The notes: generated from the letters alone by a model not told the origin. A DNA stretch of 64,000 bases from Lactiplantibacillus modestisalitolerans (GCF_005405425.1 NZ_BJEA01000001.1:240546-304545); one strand, 5' to 3'. Numbered from the stretch's first letter, positions 24,941 through 34,273 are shown. A program made the numbers and translations.

Positions 24941-26206
24941 ATGTCAGCTACGTTAACGATGTTAGAACGTCAGATTCCAGATAATCTCAATTGTCTCTTC
25001 TTATTGAACCACCCGGTCTACCAAATTCGATCCGATAAGCGTTTAACCCCCGCCAATGAATATCAAGATGCGGGCAACGTTACGGCCATCGAATTTGACG
25101 ACCAACGCTACCACGTCTGCTTTGCTCACCGGCCCGAGCTCCTATTACCGGCCAAAAAAATTTGTCGCTACAGTGAAGCCGCCATTCAGCCCTCCGCAGA
25201 CGAATTTTTACGCTCATTTGGCTTTCATATCCCGACTAGCGCTCCGGAACCAACAAAGTCGGTGCCCTCCATGTTGCCGTTAAGCGGCCAACTGGATCAG
25301 ATTCCCGACCAGTACGTGATCTTAGACTGCGAATTTGGAACCCTCTTTCGCCGAAGTGGTTCCAGTAACGCCATCAACTGGCAGGTCTTTAAGACCCTCG
25401 GCCTTAAGACGAGCCTCTTTCAGCTGAGCGCAATTGGTTTTGACCGCCACCAGCAAACGACGACCTTTTTCAACCGTTACTTTGATAACCCCAATTTTTT
25501 ACCCGAAAAGAAATTGACCGGGTTGGCTGAAACCGGACTAACGATTACCGCTTACGAACGCCAAGGCTTGCCGCTCAAAATTTGTCAGGCCTTCATCACG
25601 CAAGTGTTGCAGCTAAACGTACCGCTCGTTTTTTGGGATCAGACCCAGGACTTGAAATATTTACGTCGCTTACTCGCGTTTTACTACCCAAAGTTATCGG
25701 CCAGCGAGCGGGCCATTGTTCAAGCCCCAATTCAAATTTTTGACGCTCAGGCGTATACCAACGCTTTAATTAACCATGGTAATCACCGGGTCAGCGCCCA
25801 CGGTCTCCCCCTCAACGGACTGGCCGCACTGTTTAACATTTCCAATCCCCACCAGCACAATGCAATTTGGGACGTTCAGACCATCGAGTTGGTGCTTCGC
25901 CACCTTGATAATCAGTTAAAGCAACCGGTCCAGCAGACGGTCCAACCGGCACCGTTATTTGCATCGGCCCCGGCGTTAACTAGCCATCAGGCCCGCACGC
26001 CGGGCCACGCACTCACCCCGGCCCCCCAACGCACTAGTCGCGATGCCAAGTACGCCCTCGTTCGCAAACTCCACGCACGGGGCAAAACTTACCGGGAAAT
26101 TGCGGCCGCCACCGGCATTAGCATTAGTGGGGTCAATTACATTTTAAAAAAGGCCGTGGCCGTTAGCCCGAATCACGGTGTTGTCCCTAGTCCGGAAAGC
26201 GTATAA
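24941..26206 (+). CDS. DEDDh 3'-5' exonuclease domain fused to a helix-turn-helix
   Basis: The 421-residue protein (from ATG 24941) has an N-terminal domain of about 105 residues of unknown type, then a DnaQ-like exonuclease. ExoI motif LDCEFG (D-x-E), ExoII Asp in VFWDQTQDLKYL, and ExoIII HNAIWDVQT (His and Asp) are all present, so it should be active. A Pro/Ala/Thr linker leads to a C-terminal HTH (KYALVRKLHARGKTYREIAAATGISISGVNYILKKA) of resolvase/sigma-like type. The start is uncertain, with no strong RBS. An exonuclease with its own DNA-binding tail next to an SOS gene suggests a repair or defence role, which is inference. Confidence 0.7.
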   Translation: MSATLTMLERQIPDNLNCLFLLNHPVYQIRSDKRLTPANEYQDAGNVTAIEFDDQRYHVCFAHRPELLLPAKKICRYSEAAIQPSADEFLRSFGFHIPTSAPEPTKSVPSMLPLSGQLDQIPDQYVILDCEFGTLFRRSGSSNAINWQVFKTLGLKTSLFQLSAIGFDRHQQTTTFFNRYFDNPNFLPEKKLTGLAETGLTITAYERQGLPLKICQAFITQVLQLNVPLVFWDQTQDLKYLRRLLAFYYPKLSASERAIVQAPIQIFDAQAYTNALINHGNHRVSAHGLPLNGLAALFNISNPHQHNAIWDVQTIELVLRHLDNQLKQPVQQTVQPAPLFASAPALTSHQARTPGHALTPAPQRTSRDAKYALVRKLHARGKTYREIAAATGISISGVNYILKKAVAVSPNHGVVPSPESV

Positions 26207-26238
26207 TGGAATCAAAAGCTTGAAGGAGTGTTTTAACT

Positions 26239-27645
26239 ATGGAAAAACGTATCAAAGGCTCTTGCACGACGATCCTCGTCGGTAAAAAGGCCTCCATCGA
26301 CGGTTCGACCATCATTTCGCGTAACGACGACGGTCACGAAGCGCTCGATCCCGAACGGTTAGTCGTTGTTAACCCCGAAGACCAACCGCGCCACTACCAA
26401 TCCGTGATCAGCAAGGTGCAGGTTGAATTGCCTGACAATCCGTTACGGTACACGTCAATTCCTAATTCGATCTTAACGAACGGGACTTGGCCTGCCGCCG
26501 GGATTAACAGCGAAAACATCGCCATGTCCGCAACCGAAACGATTACGACTAACTCCCGGATTCAAGGCGTTGATCCCCTGGTTGCCGGTGGGATTGGTGA
26601 AGAGGACTTGGTAACCCTGGTCTTACCGTACATCCACAGTGCTAAGGAAGGGGTCACCCGCCTCGGCCAACTTTTGGAACAATACGGTACTTACGAACCG
26701 AACGGCATCGCCTTTTCTGATCAGGACGAAGTTTGGTGGTTAGAAACTATCGGCGGTCACCACTGGGCCGCTAAGCGGATTCCCGACGATGCGTACGTCG
26801 TTGCCCCTAACCGGATGAACATCGACGACTTCGATTTTGATGCCGACGATACGTTAGCATCCGCTGACCTACAGGATCTAATTGAAACCAATCATTTAAA
26901 CCCCGACTTTGACCGCGTCAACTTGCGGCACATCTTTGGGAGTGCCACGATCAAGGACACCGTCTACAATAACCCGCGGGCTTGGTTTGGTCAGCGCTAC
27001 TTTACGCCGGACGTGGAACAAGATCCAATGGAACAGGATTTACCATTCATTTGCCACGCGAACCGCAAGATCTCAATTGAAGACGTTAAGTTCGTATTGA
27101 GCTCGCACTTTGAAAATACGAAATACGACGTTTACGGTAGTGGTTCCGAAGCGGACAAGAAATTGTTCCGGCCAATCGGGATCAACCGCAACCACGACGT
27201 TCATATCTTACAAATTCGTAACAACGTCCCCGCTGAAATTGCCGGGATTCACTGGTTAGCCTTTGGCGCGAACACCTTTAACACGGTGGTCCCGTTCTAC
27301 GCCAACGTTAACGATACACCGGCTAGTTACAAGGACGCCGACGGCACGTTCAACTTAAACCACATGTACTGGTTAAGCTGCACGACCGCCCTACTGGGAG
27401 ACACCGACTACGACTTCTACGTAGACATGCGCAATAGTTACGAACTCGAAGCCATGAGTGCTTACCGTAAGATTGAAAACGATACGGATGCCGACCTCGC
27501 CAACCATACTGACGTTAGCGCCTACCTCGAAGCCGCTAACCAACAACTAGCTGACGAAGCCATGCAACGGCAAACGAAGCTCCTCGGTGACATGGTCATC
27601 GCCGGCTCCGAAAAAATGAAATTGCGGTACAACTTAAACGACTAA
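26239..27645 (+). CDS. pepD: C69-family dipeptidase
   Basis: The 468-residue Ntn-hydrolase of the lactobacillal PepD family opens [33 protein letters not shown]. Cys9 in GSCTT is the catalytic nucleophile, followed by the SRNDD element. Family members hydrolyse a broad range of dipeptides in the cytoplasm during proteolytic growth. GAAGGAGTG precedes ATG 26239, and TATAAT-like GCGTATAATGG lies just upstream within the end of the previous gene. No obvious terminator follows. Confidence 0.92.
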   Translation: MEKRIKGSCTTILVGKKASIDGSTIISRNDDGHEALDPERLVVVNPEDQPRHYQSVISKVQVELPDNPLRYTSIPNSILTNGTWPAAGINSENIAMSATETITTNSRIQGVDPLVAGGIGEEDLVTLVLPYIHSAKEGVTRLGQLLEQYGTYEPNGIAFSDQDEVWWLETIGGHHWAAKRIPDDAYVVAPNRMNIDDFDFDADDTLASADLQDLIETNHLNPDFDRVNLRHIFGSATIKDTVYNNPRAWFGQRYFTPDVEQDPMEQDLPFICHANRKISIEDVKFVLSSHFENTKYDVYGSGSEADKKLFRPIGINRNHDVHILQIRNNVPAEIAGIHWLAFGANTFNTVVPFYANVNDTPASYKDADGTFNLNHMYWLSCTTALLGDTDYDFYVDMRNSYELEAMSAYRKIENDTDADLANHTDVSAYLEAANQQLADEAMQRQTKLLGDMVIAGSEKMKLRYNLND

Positions 27646-27726
27646 GCCCCCTTAGCCCGCTTGCGGTTACGCGTCCATTCAATGAAAAAATTATGAGGAA
27701 TGACTAATTTATTTTTCATAAAATGG

Positions 27727-27757
27727 TTTACAAACCTAAAAATAGTGTTAATATAAT
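27727..27757 (+). promoter_or_regulatory. Promoter of the asnA T-box leader
   Basis: TTTACA (27727-27732) and TATAAT (27752-27757) with a 19-base spacer place the transcript start near 27764, just before the T-box leader. Confidence 0.6.
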
Positions 27758-27763
27758 GGCACA

Positions 27764-28036
27764 AGATAAAAACGGAGGAAAGAGGAGTACGACTAGTCAG
27801 CCTGCCAGTGATTCGGGATTTAGTGGAAACCCGTTCAGAACCTGACTGCTCGGAAAAACACTTTCTTAGTTGCTAACTGAAATGTGAGTAGGATTAGCCG
27901 TTAACCGGTACGTTACCATCGGTGGAGTATGTTTGTACTCTATTTAAAGCTGGTCTGCAATTGGCAGACAACTTGGGTGGTACCGCGAAAAGTCTTTCGT
28001 CCCTTGAGAAATCAAGGGATGGAAGGCTTTTTCTTT
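27764..28036 (+). promoter_or_regulatory. T-box riboswitch controlling asnA
   Basis: The leader has the T-box consensus GGGTGGTACCGCG at 27975-27987, which pairs with uncharged tRNA CCA ends. It is followed by a terminator stem: AGTCTTTCGTCCCTTGA against TCAAGGGATGGAAGGCTTTTT. A structured Stem I lies at about 27770-27920. The gene context predicts tRNA-Asn sensing; an AAC triplet occurs at 27903-27905 in the late Stem I region, but I did not establish that it is the specifier. Uncharged tRNA would allow read-through into asnA. Confidence 0.93.
27990..28036 (+). terminator. Regulated terminator of the T-box
   Basis: A long stem of about 16 pairs with a GAAA loop and TTTTTCTTTT tail lies directly after the antiterminator sequence. 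Confidence 0.9.
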
Positions 28037-28081
28037 TATCTTGAACATAACCTGTCAATTATTCATAAAGGAGCAAACGCT

Positions 28082-29089
28082 ATGCATTTAATTATTCCAA
28101 AGGATTATGATCCAAAATTATCCGTCAAAGAAACCCAGCAAGCCATTCGTTACATCCGTGAAACCTTCCAAGAAGAATTTGGGAAGCAACTGAACCTGTC
28201 GCGGCTCTCCGCCCCAATGTTCGTTGAAAAGAAAACCGGGTTGAACGATAACTTGAACGGCGTTGAAAAACCAGTCTCCTTTACGATGCAGGATATGGGC
28301 GACGAAACGATTGAAATCGTCCACTCCCTTGCAAAGTGGAAGCGGGTCGCCTTAAAGCGTTACGGCTTCGACATGCACGAAGGGCTGTACACGAACATGA
28401 ATGCCATCCGTAAGGACGAAGACCTCGATAACTTCCACTCGGCCTACGTTGACCAGTGGGACTGGGAAAAGGTCATCGCCAAGGACGAACGCAACGAACA
28501 AACGCTCAAGCAAACCGTTCAAACGATTTTCAAAGTAATCAAGCACATGGAACACGAAGTTTGGTACAAGTTCCCGAAGGCGGTTCACCACTTGCCCGAC
28601 GAAATCCACTTCATCACGACCCAGGAACTCGAAGACATGTACCCCGACATGACGCCCAAAGAACGCGAAAACGCGATCTGCAAAAAGCTGGGTTGCGTCT
28701 TCCTAATGCAAATTGGTTGGAAGCTTAACAGTGGCAAACGTCACGACGGCCGGGCCCCCGACTACGACGACTGGAAATTAAACGGCGACATCCTCTTCTG
28801 GTACGAACCCCTCGACCGCGCCATTGAAATTTCTAGCATGGGGATTCGGGTTGACGCCGACGCCATGCAAAAACAACTTAAAGACGCGGACGCCGAAGAC
28901 CGCTTACAATTGCCATACCACCAAATGGTCCTCAACGCGACCGTTCCTTACACGATTGGTGGCGGGATTGGTCAATCCCGGTTATGCATGTTGTTGCTCG
29001 GCAAAGCCCACGTTGGTGAAGTCCAAGCATCCATCTGGCCACAAGCCATGATTGACCAGTGTGCTGAACACAACATCCACCTACTTTAA
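28082..29089 (+). CDS. asnA: Aspartate-ammonia ligase (asparagine synthetase A)
   Basis: The 335-residue class-II-tRNA-synthetase-like enzyme makes Asn from aspartate, ammonia and ATP. Recognisable blocks are [61 protein letters not shown] and the C-terminal [21 protein letters not shown] 28082 follows AAAGGAG. An ammonia-dependent Asn synthetase under a T-box here makes it likely that the AsnB in this window has another main job. Confidence 0.96.
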   Translation: MHLIIPKDYDPKLSVKETQQAIRYIRETFQEEFGKQLNLSRLSAPMFVEKKTGLNDNLNGVEKPVSFTMQDMGDETIEIVHSLAKWKRVALKRYGFDMHEGLYTNMNAIRKDEDLDNFHSAYVDQWDWEKVIAKDERNEQTLKQTVQTIFKVIKHMEHEVWYKFPKAVHHLPDEIHFITTQELEDMYPDMTPKERENAICKKLGCVFLMQIGWKLNSGKRHDGRAPDYDDWKLNGDILFWYEPLDRAIEISSMGIRVDADAMQKQLKDADAEDRLQLPYHQMVLNATVPYTIGGGIGQSRLCMLLLGKAHVGEVQASIWPQAMIDQCAEHNIHLL

Positions 29090-29140
29090 GGGTTGCGGTT
29101 GGCCGTCAATGCCGCCGAAAACGCAAACTTAACGATAATT

Positions 29141-29181
29141 AAATGGTTCGCCCAACAATTAGCTGGGGCGAACCATTTTTA
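29141..29181 (+). terminator. Terminator of asnA
   Basis: AAATGGTTCGCCC pairs with GGGCGAACCATTT around an 11-base loop, followed by T residues. Confidence 0.9.
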
Positions 29182-29364
29182 GGTTGGCTTACGAACGAGC
29201 GTTCACTTAGCGTGGCGCGCAAAGTTCGCCAATTAACTAGCCTCCCTGCTTGCGTTAAGATAATTTATTTAAACAAAATCAAAAAATTAAATGGTTTTAT
29301 CATATGCTTTGATTTATAGTTAAGTAAAGGAATTAACTTATCAACTAAAAAAAGGAATGATCAT

Positions 29365-29514
29365 ATGGCTTGGTCGCTATGGCTTGTACCGCCTTTTTTG
29401 ACAAGTATCTTCTTCTTTCTAGGTGTTATCACGCTTTATTGGTCCATCTACACTTGGATTTCTGGAAAATTAGAGTCTTCCAAGCGCCCAGTTAACTTGG
29501 AACGGGCGCAATAA
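29365..29514 (+). CDS. Small membrane protein, likely the severed N terminus of the diguanylate cyclase
   Basis: The 49-residue frame has AAAGGAATGATC as RBS before ATG 29365. It encodes one hydrophobic helix (VPPFLTSIFFFLGVITLYWSIYTW) and a charged tail ending NLERAQ. It stops at TAA 29512-29514. The reading frame continues without further stops (IIGITCAVISIFSVQ) straight into the GGDEF gene. I infer that it was the first membrane segment of that protein. It may persist as a short peptide. Confidence 0.7.
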   Translation: MAWSLWLVPPFLTSIFFFLGVITLYWSIYTWISGKLESSKRPVNLERAQ

Positions 29515-29553
29515 ATTATTGGGATCACCTGCGCCGTTATTTCAATTTTCAGC

Positions 29554-30537
29554 GTGCAACTACTAGTTCGAACCACGTCACTGTCGTGGGCGTTTACTAG
29601 CTTTCAAATATTAATTTTAATCTTTATTTCGTACTTTATTCAGATTTGGCTCCCCTACTGGCTAGTCTTTATCACCGGGGTCGTTTTCATGGTCATGAAC
29701 GGAACAATTGTTCACCCGCTATCCTGGGTTTACACGTTCCTGTTTGCGGCCTTCTACCTCATCTTGTACTACCAGGCCGCCCGGATGGGATCGCATCCCT
29801 ACCCGCGCTACCTCGCAACCGTCGCCCTCTTTGGCGGGGGGCTGTGGCTACTCGTTCGCCTGCGGTTCAACCTCAGTTGGGCCACCACGTCCCGCGAATT
29901 CGTGGACTACTTAATTTTGGCGTCACTGATGTACGGTTACTTCAAGATTCAAAGCAAGGACCGCAGCATTAAAAACCGGCTGTTTAAGGCGGCCAACTGG
30001 GACGCCCTCACGCACGTGCAAAATTACGCGGCCTATGACCGGGAAATTGGTTACCAGTTCCACCGGCAAAAACAGCTCCAACGTCCGCTTGCGATGCTCA
30101 TGTTTGACATCGACCATTTCAAGCACGTCAACGATACATACGGCCATTTGGCTGGTGACCGGGTGCTCGAACAAACGGCGGGAACCGTTAAGACCATTTT
30201 GGATAATTACGGCAATGGCGCGACCCTCTTTCGAACCGGGGGCGAGGAATTTAACATCATTATTCCAGGTATCTCGCTCACCGAGGCCGAACAGGTGGCC
30301 CAAGTTATTTTGGACTCCGTTGGCCGCGACACGGTTGTCTATGATGGCACGGAAATTAAGATTACGGTCTCCCTGGGGGTTTCGTCATTAACGCCTAAGG
30401 ACCACAGCCCGTTAGACTTCTATAAGCGGGTCGATAATAATTTGTACCACTCGAAGAAGAACGGTCGTAACCAGATTACGGCAGATCGTCATCCGGGCAC
30501 GCCGGCGAAACCGAAGGCCGCACCGGAGGCACATTAA
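29554..30537 (+). CDS. Membrane diguanylate cyclase (GGDEF), 5'-truncated by a stop codon
   Basis: The 327-residue frame has about five N-terminal membrane helices (residues 10-125) and a GGDEF domain (about 150-315). Active-site loop RTGGEEFN, Mg-binding MLMFDIDHFKHVNDTYGHLAGD and SLGVSS are intact, so synthesis of cyclic di-GMP from GTP is possible. The first usable codon is GTG 29554, which lacks an RBS. The true start is probably 29365 in the same frame, separated by one TAA at 29512. Without read-through or re-initiation the protein is likely not made. Its C-terminal tail is Pro/Ala/Lys-rich. Confidence 0.82.
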   Translation: MQLLVRTTSLSWAFTSFQILILIFISYFIQIWLPYWLVFITGVVFMVMNGTIVHPLSWVYTFLFAAFYLILYYQAARMGSHPYPRYLATVALFGGGLWLLVRLRFNLSWATTSREFVDYLILASLMYGYFKIQSKDRSIKNRLFKAANWDALTHVQNYAAYDREIGYQFHRQKQLQRPLAMLMFDIDHFKHVNDTYGHLAGDRVLEQTAGTVKTILDNYGNGATLFRTGGEEFNIIIPGISLTEAEQVAQVILDSVGRDTVVYDGTEIKITVSLGVSSLTPKDHSPLDFYKRVDNNLYHSKKNGRNQITADRHPGTPAKPKAAPEAH

Positions 30538-30552
30538 TTAAAGCAGTTGGAT

Positions 30553-30606
30553 TGAAACTCGTTTAGGCGCCCTGTTAGTGGGGCGCTTGGGCGGGTTTCT
30601 TTTTTA
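30553..30606 (+). terminator. Terminator of the cyclase gene
   Basis: GAAACTCG and CGGGTTTC enclose an inner stem GGCGCCC / GGGGCGC, followed by TTTTTT. Confidence 0.8.
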
Positions 30607-30800
30607 GGCGCTTGGTGGCAGTTCTAATTGATTATGAGAATTGTTATGCTGGGTATTTATAATTATGCTTAGTGATTGGTTAAAATGGAATAACTACACA
30701 AGGTTAGAGACAGGTCTGTAAATGATGCAAGCTAAAGTATTGAAATCACAAAAATCTGTCTTAAATTTACATCCTTAAGCACATTTCAAAATTATGGTTA

Positions 30801-31361
30801 TTAGCTGATAGCAATTATTTTTGCACTAAAAAATCGCTTGTAGATTCGAATTAAAGATTTGCTGTATCGTTCATTGGCAGCGATAAGGTTATCCAGAGAA
30901 TTCATCAAGCCTCCTATTTTCTTTTGCTCTTTTAAAGAAGGAACCATAATATATTGCCTCAAAAAATCAGCTTCATCAATTTTGTTACTAGAGTTTCCTG
31001 AGGATGTTAGCGCATGTGCAATGATATTATGCATTGTATCTTCACGATGAATGTAGTACTTCCAAAATAATAAATTATAATCCTGTATATGTTTGTAAAT
31101 TGGGAAAAGTTCTGATATTACACCATCCCCAATATCATTTTCTACAAATCTACCAAACGCAAATTTCCTATTAGGATGACCTTCAAATGCAATATCTCCA
31201 ATTCTCAATACAAAAGTTCGCGTATCAATATTGTTTGATTGAACCTTTTCAGGATTTTGAAAATACATTTGGGCAACTGAAATCCACTGTGTTTTATCAA
31301 ATTGTCCATTATTTCGTTCATTTCTACGAGCGAATTCCTGACCTAACTTACGCTGCTCCCA
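30801..31361 (-). pseudogene. hsdS'': Silent hsdS cassette, minus strand (one target-recognition domain)
   Basis: From 31361 leftward the frame reads WEQRKLGQEFARRNERNNGQ and continues through a target-recognition domain to GGLMNSLDNLIAANERYSKSL, ending at 30801. It is half an HsdS with no start codon or RBS. Its ends carry the 15 bp repeat (31347-31361) and the 19 bp repeat (30871-30889) shared with the active hsdS. It is a storage cassette for an alternative DNA specificity. AT-rich like other HsdS recognition domains. Confidence 0.85.
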
Positions 31362-31426
31362 CGTGTTAGCATGTTTTAGTCAACACTCATTTAGTAATTA
31401 CGCTTATTGCTTGGGAGCAGCGTAAG
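31347..31426. repeat. Inverted repeat between the two silent hsdS cassettes
   Basis: CTTACGCTGCTCCCA (31347-31361) and its exact reverse complement (31412-31426) are separated by 50 bases. The same sequence begins recognition domain 2 of the active hsdS (33626-33640, perfect) and domain 1 (34205-34219, one change). It encodes WEQRK. It is a probable crossover site for site-specific inversion. Confidence 0.9.
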
Positions 31427-31993
31427 CTGGGAGAGAGAATAAATTTCATAGGTGGTGCGACACCTTATAAAGCAAATCCAAAATATTGGAATGGTAATAT
31501 TGTATGGCTTTCATCACAAGAAATTAAAGCAAAGTATATTTATTCCGGCACATATAAAATCACCAAAAAGGCAATCGATGATAACGTCACAAAGTTTGTA
31601 GGTAAGGGAACCCCTCTAATAGTGTCTAGAAGTGGCATATTGGCGAGAATGTTTCCGGTAAGTATTCCAATGGTAGATGTTGCTATAAATCAAGATATAA
31701 AGGCACTTCAATTTGACCATGCGAAATTGAATGTTGATTATGTTGTTAGTTATTTAAATGCTAAGGAAAAGTACATTTTACATTCAATTATTAAAACCGG
31801 TACTACAGTGCAATCGGTAAGTATGCCTGATTTAAATAAGATGCTTTTTCCGATACCAGGGCATACTGAACAAGTAAAAATTGGAAATTTAATGATGAGT
31901 TTAGATCACCTTATCGCTGCCAATGAGTATAAGTTAAAAAGCACCCTCAAAAATCAAAGGTGCCTTAAAGAGTCTTTCTTCAACTATCTCTAA
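31412..31993 (+). pseudogene. hsdS': Silent hsdS cassette, plus strand (one target-recognition domain)
   Basis: The frame begins WEQRKLGERINFIGGATPYKAN and runs through a recognition domain to MMSLDHLIAANEYKLKSTLKNQ, ending at 31993. There is no start or RBS. It lies opposite to the active hsdS. At its head it shares a perfect 19 bp segment, CTTGGGAGCAGCGTAAGCT (31410-31428), with recognition domain 2, and near its tail the 19 bp repeat (31908-31926). A single inversion with either repeat pair would place this domain in the expressed gene. Confidence 0.85.
31908..31926. repeat. 19 bp hsdS tail repeat (one of four copies)
   Basis: The sequence (minus strand) TCATTGGCAGCGATAAGGT occurs identically at 30871-30889, 33132-33150 and 33732-33750, and inverted here. 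It encodes LIAANE at the end of each recognition domain. It is a second homology or recombination site beside the head repeat. Confidence 0.9.
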
Positions 31994-31997
31994 TAAT

Positions 31998-32915
31998 TTA
32001 AATTAGACTTGCCAAATGCTTCATTACCTTATCATTATCCTGATTTTCCAGCTCTTGAATAATATGTAAATAAGTCTGTTGTGTCGTTGTCATATTAGAA
32101 TGGCCTAATCTCCGCGCAACAGACGCAATACTTACACCGGCATATAATAACAGCGACGCATGCGTATGACGCAACCCATGAACCGAAATAACTGGTATCG
32201 ATGCCCGCTTACATAAACGCTCCAAATAATGATTTACCGTATCGTTATAAACCTTTGACTGAACAAAAATCGGCCGATCATCAGGTAAGTTCTTTGCCAA
32301 CTGTGAGAATTGAATAACCGTTTGCCAATCCAGTGGGACCTTCCGAACCGATGAAGCATTCTTCGTCGGCGCAAAGTCATTTTTACTAGACTTATAATCC
32401 CACGTCTTACTTATTGATAGCGTCTGATGCGCAAAATCAAAATCATCCGGCGTTACTCCCAGCGCTTCCGCAAATCGAATCCCCGTTTTCGCGATTAACA
32501 AAATAAAGTAATCCCAATTAACCTCATTTTCTAAGGTCAATTCATTCAGTAGCGCCTGTAATTCATACTGGTGTAAATACTTAGTTTTATGCTGCCGGTG
32601 CTTAACACCCTTGATAATCGCCTTTCTAGTAGGGTCGCGGTCAATCAGTCCTTCTTCCAGAGCATCTATTAGTGAGCCCTTTAGGTGTCGATGAAAATCC
32701 ATCGTCGTTTGCCGCTCGTGGGTTTCTGCGTAATCATTCAGTAGCTGCTGATAGGATAATCTTGATAATTCCGACATTAATAAATCTGGTGCCAATTTAA
32801 CCAACTGGCGGTGCGACATCTCATACTTTCGATACGTCACCGGTCGGACTGCATCTAATTTATATAGTTGCATCCATTGAAAAAAATACTGATGAAATTT
32901 AATTTCTCGTGCCAT
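31998..32915 (-). CDS. Tyrosine recombinase, probable HsdS invertase
   Basis: The 305-residue phage-integrase-family protein has a SAM-like N-terminal core-binding domain and a catalytic domain with Arg in AKTGIRFAEALGV, HxxR in SVHGLRHTHASLL, and His/Tyr in LGHSNMTTTQQTYLH. ATG 32915 follows TGGAGGATG; the longer frame upstream crosses a terminator and is not used. It lies between the active hsdS and the silent cassettes, the position of the CreX/PsrA-type recombinase in pneumococcal ivr loci, so it is the likely catalyst of the switching. No attachment site or phage genes suggest a prophage. Confidence 0.88.
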   Translation of the reverse strand: MAREIKFHQYFFQWMQLYKLDAVRPVTYRKYEMSHRQLVKLAPDLLMSELSRLSYQQLLNDYAETHERQTTMDFHRHLKGSLIDALEEGLIDRDPTRKAIIKGVKHRQHKTKYLHQYELQALLNELTLENEVNWDYFILLIAKTGIRFAEALGVTPDDFDFAHQTLSISKTWDYKSSKNDFAPTKNASSVRKVPLDWQTVIQFSQLAKNLPDDRPIFVQSKVYNDTVNHYLERLCKRASIPVISVHGLRHTHASLLLYAGVSIASVARRLGHSNMTTTQQTYLHIIQELENQDNDKVMKHLASLI

Positions 32916-32925
32916 AATCATCCTC

Positions 32926-32971
32926 CAAAAAAATGAGTTATTATCTGGCTCAAAATCAGATAACAACTCAT
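32926..32971 (-). terminator. Terminator between hsdS and the recombinase gene
   Basis: Read leftward, ATGAGTTGTTATCTG pairs with CAGATAATAACTCAT (one mismatch) and is followed by TTTTTTT. The run ends directly at the recombinase RBS GGAGG. It should end hsdRMS transcripts just before the recombinase start. Confidence 0.85.
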
Positions 32972-33070
32972 TTATACATGAATAATTATTCATTGTGGTA
33001 GGAATAACGCTTATAAATAAAACAATACTAACGCTCATTAGCAGTGAAAATACAGTGTTTATAAAAATAT

Positions 33071-34273
33071 CTAGACAAACATATTTTGCATCAGAAACTT
33101 CTTAACTTGCTTCAGTTGATTTAGTTTATCTTCATTGGCAGCGATAAGGTTAGATAGTGCGTCAATTATCTTGCCTATTTTTTGTTGTTCATCAACTGAT
33201 GGTATTAATATAGGCATTTTAAAAAACAGCTTATCTTTGATTGCAAATCTATCTGATCTTGCTCCAGAATCTCCATTTTGATACATAAATTTGTACCAAT
33301 TTGTTGATTTGAAGAAAGTTTCTAAAAATTCTGATTTGATTTTCTCTCCTGCTAATTTAAAAACAATATACAACGGTGACATAACTCCAGTAATGCCAAG
33401 TTTATTCTTTCTAATTGGCCCGAATGGTGCAGATACAGAAATTCTAGGATTATAGACAAAATAATCAGGCTTTACAACATAGTAATTACTTGTATCCTTA
33501 CCAGACACCTTTCTATCAAAATAATCATTTTGCTTAACTATTCCATATACGGCAGAATTAGTTAAGGTCTCCTCGAATTGATTCTTACTATTTTTTTCTG
33601 TTGATTTTGATACTATCTGATTTAGCTTACGCTGCTCCCAAGGGTCAGTGAATCCTTTAAAGCGCCATTCTTGCGAGAAAATCTTTTGCATTAACAACTT
33701 TTTTAGTTCTTGTAAATGTTTTAGCTTATCCTCATTGGCAGCGATAAGGTCTGCAATTTCATCTAACAAGCCTCCAATATTTGCTTGTTCGTTTTTTTTG
33801 ATTGGATATACTAGCTTTAAACTAGAAAATTCGTTAAAGCTTATAGATTTTCCATCTCGGATTCCATAAGTAACTTTCTTAAGCGATTCAATAAAGCTAA
33901 AGGTCTTAAATAAGTATTTCCAAAAAGTAATATCATAATAATGAGCCTCATCGAAAGCAAATATAGTGTATGCAGGACTCACAATTCCTTGAATTTCTGC
34001 CAGCTCAAACCCACCTTGAAAAGATCTTAAGCTAATCACAAATTCGCTGGGTCGCACAAGTTTATAATTCTTTAAAGTACTTTTGTCATATTTAATGTCA
34101 ATGTCAATATCTTTACGCAGCACAATACCATTATCCTGAGTAACTGATAAAACTGGCTGGTCAGCATGATTCTTCTCTGTACGAGAAATAAATATTTCTC
34201 GAGCCTTACGTTGCTCCCAAGGGTCAGTAAATCCTTTAAAGCGGATTTTGGGCGTCAAATTCTCATTGGTCAT
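33071..34273 (-). CDS. hsdS: Type I restriction-modification specificity subunit HsdS (active copy)
   Basis: The 400-residue DNA-specificity subunit has two target-recognition domains, each preceded by RFKGFTDPWEQRK (about residues 11-23 and 204-216) and each followed by a conserved helix with LIAANEDKL (about 180 and 380). The helices set the spacing of the bipartite site. It works with HsdM and HsdR. ATG 34273 overlaps the hsdM stop (ATGA). The repeated DNA at both domain boundaries matches the silent cassettes downstream, so either domain can be exchanged. Confidence 0.94.
   Translation of the reverse strand: MTNENLTPKIRFKGFTDPWEQRKAREIFISRTEKNHADQPVLSVTQDNGIVLRKDIDIDIKYDKSTLKNYKLVRPSEFVISLRSFQGGFELAEIQGIVSPAYTIFAFDEAHYYDITFWKYLFKTFSFIESLKKVTYGIRDGKSISFNEFSSLKLVYPIKKNEQANIGGLLDEIADLIAANEDKLKHLQELKKLLMQKIFSQEWRFKGFTDPWEQRKLNQIVSKSTEKNSKNQFEETLTNSAVYGIVKQNDYFDRKVSGKDTSNYYVVKPDYFVYNPRISVSAPFGPIRKNKLGITGVMSPLYIVFKLAGEKIKSEFLETFFKSTNWYKFMYQNGDSGARSDRFAIKDKLFFKMPILIPSVDEQQKIGKIIDALSNLIAANEDKLNQLKQVKKFLMQNMFV

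Noticed and set aside
31998..32915. Tyrosine recombinase as evidence of a prophage or integrated island
   Set aside because: No phage genes, attachment-site duplication or tRNA adjacency; its place between hsdS and silent cassettes explains it better.
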